A stretch of DNA of 6,555 nucleotides from Phycisphaerales bacterium (lineage in GTDB: Bacteria > Planctomycetota > Phycisphaerae > Phycisphaerales > SM1A02), in the NCBI GenBank assembly GCA_003520025.1, contig DOVP01000167.1:1-6555 (forward strand), read 5' to 3'. The notes below the pieces were generated by a model. That model was not told the origin of the DNA and ran no database searches. It saw nothing but the letters and a program-made list of their open reading frames with translations. The position numbers were made by a program, and so were the translations under genes. Shown here one piece after another: positions 1 through 6,151 of the stretch; the stretch's first letter is position 1, and each line of letters opens with the position of its first letter.

Positions 1-738
1 CTCGCAGACTTCCTCTGTGCGGGGAAGACACTCCCCGAGGTGGACGCCTTCGTCGGTCGCACGCTCGACGAACTTGACAGCAAGTCGTGCTTCCTCCGGT
101 ACCGCATCCCCGGCCAACACCCCTTTCCGAGCCACTCCTGCCTATCGCTAAACGACTGCGTCGTCCACGGAACGCATCTGGATGTCACCCGCCCACTTGA
201 AGAGGGCGATGTGCTGAGCATTGATGTCGGCGTACTACACAAGGGATGGATCGGTGACGCCGCCTGGACGTATGGCATTGTGGACGTTTCTGATGCCGCC
301 AGAAATCTCATGGCCGTCGGGATCGATTCGCTGCGGCGGGGCATTGACGCCATGCAACCCGGGCGCCCACTCATCGACTGGGCCCGCGCCGTACAGCAAT
401 GCGTCGAAACCGAGGCAGGATTCTCGCTCATCCGTGGCCTCGGCGGGCATGGCTACGGTAAAACACTTCACGCAGCCCCCTTCGTTTCCAATGTGGTTCC
501 CACGACTCCCAACGAGTGGCCCGATGCTTTTCGGATCTTTGAGCCGGGCCTGCTGCTCGCGGTGGAGCCGATGCTGGCCGCAGGCGACCCCAAGATCACC
601 TCAAATATAGGCGGATGGCCCATCCGGACAGCCGACGGTTCCTTGACCGTGCACTACGAGGCCGATGTACTCATCACCGAAGATGGCCCGGACGTACTCA
701 CCGCCGACATGTTCGAACTGCCCGACATCGTCGGGTAA
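1..738 (+). CDS. map: Methionine aminopeptidase, type I, 5'-truncated by window edge
   Basis: Metalloprotease of the M24 'pita-bread' fold that removes the initiator methionine from new cytosolic proteins. The frame is open from base 1, and 245 codons are visible before the TAA at 736. Alignment by eye to E. coli MAP suggests roughly 25-30 N-terminal residues lie upstream, so the GTG at 40 is not the true start. All five metal ligands are present, numbered from the first visible codon: Asp75 (codon 223), Asp86 (256), His150 in GGHGYG (448), Glu189 in VEPM (565) and Glu220 in HYEAD (658). The conserved substrate-side His56 (NDCVVHG) and His157 are also kept. The protein is divergent: the usual HEEP after the GHG motif reads HAAP, and about six extra residues separate it from the VEP motif. 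It may be a secondary MAP paralogue. It is followed 12 bases later by the oligopeptidase gene, probably in one transcript. Confidence 0.93.
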   Translation, partial: LADFLCAGKTLPEVDAFVGRTLDELDSKSCFLRYRIPGQHPFPSHSCLSLNDCVVHGTHLDVTRPLEEGDVLSIDVGVLHKGWIGDAAWTYGIVDVSDAARNLMAVGIDSLRRGIDAMQPGRPLIDWARAVQQCVETEAGFSLIRGLGGHGYGKTLHAAPFVSNVVPTTPNEWPDAFRIFEPGLLLAVEPMLAAGDPKITSNIGGWPIRTADGSLTVHYEADVLITEDGPDVLTADMFELPDIVG

Positions 739-744
739 GAGGAG
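739..744 (+). promoter_or_regulatory. Shine-Dalgarno sequence of the prolyl oligopeptidase gene
   Basis: GAGGAG follows the map stop codon directly and sits six bases before the ATG at 751. The map stop at 736-738 is in the same frame as the oligopeptidase gene, so no longer start is possible. This fixes the ATG at 751. The placement fits translation of the second gene from a shared map-oligopeptidase mRNA. Confidence 0.75.
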
Positions 745-750
745 CTCCAC

Positions 751-2898
751 ATGTTCATCACACTGGCCGTACTGACCCCAACGCTGCTGGCGACACCGCC
801 GATTGACTACCCAGACACACCTCGCGGTGAGGTCGTGGACACGTGGCACGGCACAGACGTACCCGATCCATATCGCTGGCTGGAAGGTGATGTCCGCGAG
901 CATGAGGATGTCTCAAACTGGGTGGATGCTCAGAATGAGGTGACATTCGCGCATCTTCATGCAATCCCCGAGCGGACCGCCATTCGTCAACGACTCGAGG
1001 AACTCTGGAATTACCCAAAGTCGAGCACTCCCACCAAGGTAGGGGGCGTCTACTACTTCACTCGGAACGATGGCCTCCAGAATCAGGCCGTGTGGTACGC
1101 CGCGGATACGCTGGATGCCGAGCCGCGGATGCTGCTGGATCCGAATACTTGGTCCGATGACGGCACCGTCGCGATCAGCGGCAGCAGTTTCAGCCGCGAT
1201 GGGCGGTATCTGGCCTATGCCGTGTCCGAAGGCGGTTCGGACTGGAAGACTTGGAAGATCCGCGACCTTGCCAGTGGCAAGGACCTTCCCGAATCAATCA
1301 AGTGGAGCAAGTTCTCCGGTGCCGCATGGATACCCGATGGCAGCGGTTTCTTCTACGCCCGGTACGACCAGCCCGCCGAGGGCGAAGCGTTGCAGGTAGC
1401 CAACGAAAATCAATCGCTCTGGTTTCATCGCACCAAGACCCCACAGTCTGAAGATGTGCTGGTCCATCGCGACCCGTCGCAGCCACACTGGGGCTGGTCG
1501 CCGAGCGTCAGCGATGATGGACGCTGGCTGATCGTACATGTGTGGAGGGGAGGCGACGAGAACCAGGTCATGGTGCAGGACCTCTCTCGAACCGGCAGCA
1601 CGCTCGAACCACTCATCGACAACTTTGAAGACGAGTGGGCCTTTGTCGGAAATCAAGGCGGCGTACTGCTGTTCCGAACATCTAACGACGCCCCGCTCGG
1701 CCGGCTCGTGTCGATCAACATGGATGCGTCGAGCGGCGATCGAACATGGCAGGTGATCATCCCGGAGTCGAAAGATACGCTTCGTGGCGTATCTCACGTT
1801 GGCGGCAAACTCGCGGCGTCGTGGATGCACGATGCATCGAGCAGGCTGTCGGTTCACGACATGAGTGGACGCCACCTGCAGAACATCACGCTGCCGGGCA
1901 TCGGCGCTGCATCGGGGCTGTCCGGCTGGCCAGATGACTCCGAAACCTTCTACAGTTACACCTCGTACATCAGCCCTCCGCAGATCTTCAGGCACGATCT
2001 CGCCGACGAAACCAGCGTTCTTTGGCTGGCCACCGAAGTGGACTTTGATCCCAGCCTGTTTACGGTCAAGCAGGTGTTCTATGAGAGTACGGACGGCACG
2101 ATCATTCCGATGTCTATCGCCCATCGGAAGGATTTGGAACGAACGGGAGAGTTGCCGACGTTGCTCTACGGATACGGCGGATTCAGCATTCCGCTCATGC
2201 CGTACTTTTCCGCATCGCGCCTTGCGTGGATGGAATTGGGCGGTGTGCTTGCCGTCGCCAATCTCCGCGGCGGCGGCGAGTACGGACGGGCCTGGCATGA
2301 GGCAGGAACCAAACTCGAGAAACAAAATGTCTTCGATGATTTCATCTCCGCAGCAGAATGGCTCATCCGAAACGGCTATACCAACCCCGACAAACTCGCG
2401 ATCCAAGGTGGAAGCAACGGGGGTCTGCTCGTCGGCGCGGCCATGAGCCAGCGGCCGGATCTCTTTGCAGCCGCCCTCCCCGCGGTGGGCGTCATGGACA
2501 TGCTCCGGTACCCGCAGTTCACGATCGGCAGAGCATGGATCCCGGACTTTGGCGATCCCGACGTGCCGGAAGAGTTTGCAGCCTTGTATGCGTATTCTCC
2601 CTATCACAACTTGAAACTCGGGACGACATACCCCGCCACACTCATCACCACTGCCGATACGGATGACCGCGTGGTACCGGGACACTCATTCAAATTCGCC
2701 GCCGCCTTGCAGCACGCGCAAAGTACGGACGCTGAAGCTCCACCGGTGCTCATCCGCATCGATCGCAAGGCCGGACACGGGGCCGGCAAGCCGACGTCGA
2801 TGCGGATCGACGAGATGGCCGACATCTGGGCGTTTCTTGTTGATGCGTTGGAGGTTCCCCCCAAGCCGGAAGGCCCGCATCGAGCAACGGCTCACTGA
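751..2898 (+). CDS. Prolyl oligopeptidase (prolyl endopeptidase), family S9A
   Basis: Serine peptidase that cleaves short peptides after proline. It has 715 codons, close to the roughly 710 residues of the porcine enzyme, and appears intact. The N-terminal region (about residues 17-75) opens with YPDTPR and DPYRWLEG, typical of the family. A beta-propeller gating domain follows (about 76-435), then the alpha/beta-hydrolase domain. The catalytic triad is Ser555 in GGSNGG (codon 2413), Asp638 in DDRVVP (codon 2662) and His676 in AGHGAGKP (codon 2776). Also seen are YGYGGF at 473-478, which carries the oxyanion-hole tyrosine region, RGGGEYG, and Trp596 and Arg640 matching the proline-binding pocket. 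Residues 1-17 are hydrophobic and uncharged ahead of the conserved domain, suggesting a weak signal peptide or membrane-attached leader, though without the usual positive n-region. The start is fixed by the in-frame map stop and a GAGGAG ribosome-binding site. The 3' end overlaps the convergent hpnE gene by 7 bases. Confidence 0.96.
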   Translation: MFITLAVLTPTLLATPPIDYPDTPRGEVVDTWHGTDVPDPYRWLEGDVREHEDVSNWVDAQNEVTFAHLHAIPERTAIRQRLEELWNYPKSSTPTKVGGVYYFTRNDGLQNQAVWYAADTLDAEPRMLLDPNTWSDDGTVAISGSSFSRDGRYLAYAVSEGGSDWKTWKIRDLASGKDLPESIKWSKFSGAAWIPDGSGFFYARYDQPAEGEALQVANENQSLWFHRTKTPQSEDVLVHRDPSQPHWGWSPSVSDDGRWLIVHVWRGGDENQVMVQDLSRTGSTLEPLIDNFEDEWAFVGNQGGVLLFRTSNDAPLGRLVSINMDASSGDRTWQVIIPESKDTLRGVSHVGGKLAASWMHDASSRLSVHDMSGRHLQNITLPGIGAASGLSGWPDDSETFYSYTSYISPPQIFRHDLADETSVLWLATEVDFDPSLFTVKQVFYESTDGTIIPMSIAHRKDLERTGELPTLLYGYGGFSIPLMPYFSASRLAWMELGGVLAVANLRGGGEYGRAWHEAGTKLEKQNVFDDFISAAEWLIRNGYTNPDKLAIQGGSNGGLLVGAAMSQRPDLFAAALPAVGVMDMLRYPQFTIGRAWIPDFGDPDVPEEFAALYAYSPYHNLKLGTTYPATLITTADTDDRVVPGHSFKFAAALQHAQSTDAEAPPVLIRIDRKAGHGAGKPTSMRIDEMADIWAFLVDALEVPPKPEGPHRATAH

Positions 2899-4247
2899 CT
2901 GCTGGCAGCGGCAACGATCGCTGCCGCTGCCGCGTAACCGCTTCGGACGGCACCTTCCATGGTGGCGGGCCAGCCGGTGGCGCACCAGTCTCCAGCGAGG
3001 TAGAGCCCTTCGATATCGCCGCCATGGGGACCGATGGGAGTCGGAGCGGCGTGGGGCCTGTGAAGTTCGGCCTCGGGTGTGGCGCGAAAGGTTGCGTTTC
3101 GTTCCTTGACCGGACGGCACTGCACGAGTTCTGCTTCAAGGGCCGCTGGATATGCCGCAGCAACGTCCTGGAGAACCCGGCGGCGAATCTCCGGCTCCTT
3201 CAGTTCCATCCAATCATCCGCAGCGCTGATGACCGCGTGGATGTGCTGCGTCCCGTCAGAACCGATGCTCTTGTTGAACAGCCAGTGCACCGCTCGATCT
3301 GGCAGTACCAAATGAGGATCGCTCATCACCGCTTTATCGAACATGAGATGCACGCCGAGAATCGGGCTGTGCCCAAGGCTGGCCAGGTCGTGCAGTCTGC
3401 TGTCCAAATCCCGCTCGGTATCGCCGATGATCGCGTCGAGTCGTTCCCACGGAAGGGCTGAGAGCACAGCCCGGGCGCGAACGAACTTCTCCTTCGTCTC
3501 CACTCCGATCGCCCGGCGACCTTCGATGGCAAGTCGTGTCGCGGCGCATCCAAGCCGAACTTCTCCACCCCCTTGTTCGATAAGTTTGATCGCCGGTTCA
3601 TACAGCGAGTCGAGCGGAACCGAAGGGACGCCCATCGTTGCCTGCCAGCGGCCTGCAAGAAAACCATCCTGAAAGACCTGCAAACCGTGAATGGCGGCGA
3701 CCTCGTCGATCGCAAGATTACATGCGCCAACGATGATTGGCTCCCAGAATAACTCCCGCACGCGGTCTCCCTGATTCCACTCATCGAGCAGTGAGGCGAA
3801 GGTCCGCGTCGCCATGGAGAGCCGCCCTCGCTGCCCAAGTCGCCACATCTTCCACATCGCCCGCTTGACTTCCCTTTTGTCGCGGCGACTGAGCAGTCGC
3901 ATCCGCCGCAACGAACCAGCCATGTGCAGCGGCGCCGGAAGCCAACCCGGCGACATCATGTCACGACCCCCGTCCGGTCGGAGCCAAGTAGTGGATTCGT
4001 ACCAATTGATGTCATCAACAACACCGATCCTCGTGTAGAAATCGAGCAGTTCCGTGCAGCAGCCCATCAGCACATGCTGGCAGTTGTCCAGCGTGTGTCC
4101 GCTTCCGCCATCTGTAAAACTGCAGGCACGGCCACCGAGCCGGCGACGCGATTCCAGCACGATGGGACGCCACCCGGCATCGATCAATCGAAGCGATGCT
4201 GCGAGACCAGCGAGACCTCCGCCGATCACGAGTACATCGCGATTCAC
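2892..4247 (-). CDS. hpnE: HpnE, FAD-dependent hydroxysqualene dehydroxylase (squalene-associated desaturase family)
   Basis: Last enzyme of the HpnCDE route; in characterised systems it reduces hydroxysqualene to squalene using FAD. With a GTG start at 4247 the protein has 451 residues, a usual length for the family. An N-terminal Rossmann motif, VIGGGLAGLAAS (residues 7-18), is followed by the ribose-binding Glu32 at the end of the second strand and by LGGRA (37-41). The HpnE-type motif DNCQHVLMGCC lies at 54-64. The C-terminal FAD motif, LYLAGDWCATGWP (415-427), leads into a Gly/Ala helix and an Ala-rich tail. The reading frame extends upstream to an ATG at 4322, but the GTG at 4247 forms a GTGA overlap with the hpnD stop and puts the Rossmann strand at the normal distance from the N-terminus. 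GTG at 4262 is the other candidate. The ribosome-binding site is weak, so coupling to hpnD translation is likely. Phytoene-desaturase-like relatives share the fold, but the operon context supports HpnE. Confidence 0.92.
   Translation of the reverse strand: MNRDVLVIGGGLAGLAASLRLIDAGWRPIVLESRRRLGGRACSFTDGGSGHTLDNCQHVLMGCCTELLDFYTRIGVVDDINWYESTTWLRPDGGRDMMSPGWLPAPLHMAGSLRRMRLLSRRDKREVKRAMWKMWRLGQRGRLSMATRTFASLLDEWNQGDRVRELFWEPIIVGACNLAIDEVAAIHGLQVFQDGFLAGRWQATMGVPSVPLDSLYEPAIKLIEQGGGEVRLGCAATRLAIEGRRAIGVETKEKFVRARAVLSALPWERLDAIIGDTERDLDSRLHDLASLGHSPILGVHLMFDKAVMSDPHLVLPDRAVHWLFNKSIGSDGTQHIHAVISAADDWMELKEPEIRRRVLQDVAAAYPAALEAELVQCRPVKERNATFRATPEAELHRPHAAPTPIGPHGGDIEGLYLAGDWCATGWPATMEGAVRSGYAAAAAIVAAASSQ
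2904..2931. terminator. Perfect inverted repeat at the convergent gene ends, possible bidirectional terminator
   Basis: GGCAGCGGCA (2904-2913) and TGCCGCTGCC (2922-2931) form a perfect 10-bp GC-rich stem around an 8-base loop that itself contains the palindrome CGATCG. It begins five bases after the oligopeptidase stop and lies inside the last codons of hpnE, where the minus strand encodes an Ala-rich tail. Symmetry would let it act on both transcripts. No T-run follows on either strand, so it is not a classical intrinsic terminator, and repetitive alanine codons could produce it by chance. Confidence 0.4.
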
Positions 4248-5119
4248 GAGCGTTTCCGACACGCCCGCAGGGCGATGCGAATCTTGGCGAGTTTGGACAA
4301 ACGAACACCAGGAACTCCGCACACACGCGAGGGGTCACGCTCGAGGCGATCGAGCAGTGCCGCGTAGATGGCCGTCATGGCCCGAAGCGTGCTTCGGCAA
4401 TCTGCTGAGATCATCCCATCGAGCGGTGTGGATGATTCGTATCGCGATCGAGCCTCGTCGATCCATGAGCGGACGAGCGCCTCACACGCATCCGGCTTGC
4501 TCCAGGCCGCGAGCGATGCCGGGTCGAGTCCACGGGCCCGCAACTCCTCCGCTGGCAGATAGCAACGCCCATTGGCGATGTCCGCACCGACGTCCCTGAG
4601 CACATTTGTCAGTTGCAGGGCGATCCCCCGCTGCACTGCCAAATCGATTGCTTCATCTCCTTCATATCCCCACACTCTGATACACAGCACGCCGACAGTG
4701 GAAGCGACCATCCGGCAGTAGTCCAGAAGATCGTCCGCCGTTTCGATCACCCGCCCGCTCAGATCGTCGGCCTGCCCCTGGCACATGTCGAAGAAGGGTT
4801 CCTCGGGAAGATTCCATGTGCCGACCGCCCACACAAACGCCTGCCACATGGGCTCGTCGGGACACAAATCGCCAGAGATCGCGGAACGGGTTGTGGCGAC
4901 GAAAGCGTCGAGTGATTCGCCGGCACGGGCGACATCGCAATCATCATCGACAATATCATCGGCCTGCCGCATCCAAGCATAGATCGCGTACATCGCGGAA
5001 CGCTGCGGTTCAGGCAGCAGGCGCAGCCCCCAGTAAAAATTGCCGGCACGCTGTTTGACCAGCCTCCGGCACCAGCCAAGTGCTTCGCCAGGCATCGCGG
5101 CTGTGGTTGCTGTGCTCAT
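4244..5119 (-). CDS. hpnD: HpnD, presqualene diphosphate synthase
   Basis: Trans-isoprenyl diphosphate synthase of the squalene/phytoene synthase family; known HpnD enzymes condense two farnesyl diphosphates head-to-head to presqualene diphosphate. With the ATG at 5119 it has 291 residues, normal for the family. Family landmarks occur in order: NFYWGLRLLP (27-36), first aspartate-rich motif ADDIVDD (Asp54 and Asp58), FFDMCQGQADDL (109-120), the substrate-pocket helix ASTVGVLC (139-146), and second aspartate-rich motif NVLRDVGAD (Asp176 and Asp180) followed by GRCYLP. The aspartates bind Mg2+ and the diphosphate groups. The frame is open to 5212, but the ATG at 5119 overlaps the hpnC stop as ATGA and has an AGAGG eight bases upstream, so the longer form is unlikely. 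The stop overlaps the hpnE start as GTGA. It could act as a phytoene or dehydrosqualene synthase by family membership, but pairing with hpnC and hpnE argues for HpnD. Confidence 0.93.
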   Translation of the reverse strand: MSTATTAAMPGEALGWCRRLVKQRAGNFYWGLRLLPEPQRSAMYAIYAWMRQADDIVDDDCDVARAGESLDAFVATTRSAISGDLCPDEPMWQAFVWAVGTWNLPEEPFFDMCQGQADDLSGRVIETADDLLDYCRMVASTVGVLCIRVWGYEGDEAIDLAVQRGIALQLTNVLRDVGADIANGRCYLPAEELRARGLDPASLAAWSKPDACEALVRSWIDEARSRYESSTPLDGMISADCRSTLRAMTAIYAALLDRLERDPSRVCGVPGVRLSKLAKIRIALRACRKRS

Positions 5120-6054
5120 GCCGCGTGCCTCTGACGCGATGCAAGCCAGAGCAGCCAGAGCTTTCTGAACTTCGACAGCGATACGCGATACAGCACCGTC
5201 TCGTGGCCACACCGCTGAATGGCGTCAAGTGTGGACGACCCGCCAGCCGCAAAGAGAAACAACATCGGCCGCAGATCCGGCCGGACCGAAGCCATCAACG
5301 GAACAACTTGCAGCAGCATGGGTCGGGTACGTTCCATGAGTTCCGCAATCACACTGCGATAGGCTGCGAGAAACTCCCAGTCTGGCGCATGCCCCATGCG
5401 AGCGGTGCTCAAGAGCCGTGACTCGAAGTCTGGAACGTCCATCATGTCACGAGGAATGTAGATGCGATTTCGCTCAACAGCATCCCGCCGAACGTCCTGC
5501 CAGTGATTCGCAAGTTGCAGTCCCGAGCACACCGCGTTGCTCGCGAGGATCTGCGACTCATCCATGTCCTCGCCGGACATCTTCAGAACCAGATGCCCGA
5601 CCGGATCGGCGCTGCCACTGCAGTAGAACATCAGATCGTCCCATGTCTCGTACCGGTCCTGCTCTTGATCCTGCTCGAACGCATCGAGCAGGCGGTCGAA
5701 AGGCGTCCTGATCAGTTCGTACCGCTCGATCACATCGGCGAGCGCGACAAAGACAGGGTGGCGAGGATTGCCCTCAAAGCAGTCAGCCAACTCCTTCCGC
5801 CACCACAGCAGGCGTTCCGTCGCGATTGCAGGGTCGCCTGCTTCATCCGCCAGATCATCGGCCCATCTGCAATAGGCATAGACCGCACTCACACCATCCC
5901 GCAACCGCTCCGGAACAAATCGGCTGAGCACGCTGAAGTTCTCGTAGTGACCAAGCGTGAGGCTGCGGCAATACGCCATGGCCGCGTCCGGGGAAACCTG
6001 CTCGCAGTGATCCGGCCCCCATCGATCCAGCATGTCGTTGATATCGCTGCCCAT
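5116..6054 (-). CDS. hpnC: HpnC, hydroxysqualene synthase
   Basis: Second member of the squalene/phytoene synthase family in this operon and its first gene. Known HpnC enzymes turn presqualene diphosphate into hydroxysqualene. The protein has 312 residues, somewhat longer than many HpnC proteins because of about 20 extra residues before the conserved AYCRSL. The hallmark [13 protein letters not shown] is at 36-48. The aspartate-rich motifs are WADDLADE (Asp66 and Asp70) and HWQDVRRD (Asp187 and Asp191), the latter followed by NRIYIP. The YENF motif and the WQDV variant of the second motif separate it from HpnD. The ATG at 6054 has no convincing Shine-Dalgarno sequence; the in-frame ATG at 6033 is an alternative that would still keep the full domain. 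Its stop overlaps the hpnD start by four bases. Transcription must begin in the gap shared with ispH. Confidence 0.92.
   Translation of the reverse strand: MGSDINDMLDRWGPDHCEQVSPDAAMAYCRSLTLGHYENFSVLSRFVPERLRDGVSAVYAYCRWADDLADEAGDPAIATERLLWWRKELADCFEGNPRHPVFVALADVIERYELIRTPFDRLLDAFEQDQEQDRYETWDDLMFYCSGSADPVGHLVLKMSGEDMDESQILASNAVCSGLQLANHWQDVRRDAVERNRIYIPRDMMDVPDFESRLLSTARMGHAPDWEFLAAYRSVIAELMERTRPMLLQVVPLMASVRPDLRPMLFLFAAGGSSTLDAIQRCGHETVLYRVSLSKFRKLWLLWLASRQRHAA
5128..5132 (-). promoter_or_regulatory. Shine-Dalgarno sequence of hpnD inside the end of hpnC
   Basis: Read on the minus strand, AGAGG lies eight bases before the ATG at 5119 and within the last codons of hpnC. It supports the start that overlaps the hpnC stop as ATGA, against the longer open frame starting at 5212. 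Confidence 0.6.
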
Positions 6055-6151
6055 AGAGGTCGGCAGGCTATCATGGCGGCTCGGCGTGAGGCTTCATGGC
6101 CTCCATGTACGGAACTTTCTACGCTCTCGCTTCCCGGGGGCAGGAGTACCC
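6055..6151. promoter_or_regulatory. Divergent intergenic region between hpnC and ispH
   Basis: This 97-base gap must hold, or lie next to, the promoters of both the hpnCDE operon (minus strand) and ispH (plus strand), because the genes point away from each other. I see no clear pair of -35 and -10 boxes on either strand. TATCAT at 6069-6074 is one mismatch from a consensus -10 for ispH but lacks a well-spaced -35. Two short, mutually exclusive inverted repeats occur: GAGGC/GCCTC (6088-6092 and 6099-6103) and CATGG/CCATG (6095-6099 and 6103-6107). Either could be an operator half-site pair or chance. The promoter role is inferred from gene layout. Confidence 0.4.
6142..6146 (+). promoter_or_regulatory. 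ispH: Shine-Dalgarno sequence of ispH
   Basis: AGGAG lies five bases before the ATG at 6152. With the immediate match of the encoded protein to the IspH N-terminus, it fixes the start of this gene. Confidence 0.8.

Noticed and set aside
40..42. GTG as the start of map
   Set aside because: The frame is open upstream to base 1, and the family needs an N-terminal helix before this point; the real start is outside the window.
1294..2685. Long minus-strand open frame of 463 codons
   Set aside because: It lies entirely opposite the prolyl oligopeptidase gene, which has complete family motifs throughout. Its translation shows no recognisable domain. It is a shadow frame typical of GC-rich coding DNA.
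2686..3163. Overlapping minus-strand open frames across the oligopeptidase/hpnE junction
   Set aside because: They are out of frame with hpnE and antisense to the oligopeptidase, Arg/Pro/Ser-rich, and without motifs; they are shadows.
4248..4322. Extended N-terminus for hpnE (start at 4322)
   Set aside because: It would put 25 unrelated residues before the Rossmann motif, which normally begins within a few residues of the N-terminus, and would overlap hpnD by 79 bases.
5120..5212. Extended N-terminus for hpnD (start at 5212)
   Set aside because: It would overlap hpnC by 97 bases. The extra 31 residues precede the normal family start, and the ATG at 5119 has a ribosome-binding site and an ATGA overlap.
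6088..6107. Short inverted repeats in the ispH-hpnC gap as a riboswitch or terminator
   Set aside because: Stems are only 5 bp, mutually exclusive and without a conserved aptamer-like pattern. They are recorded only as a possible operator within the intergenic entry.
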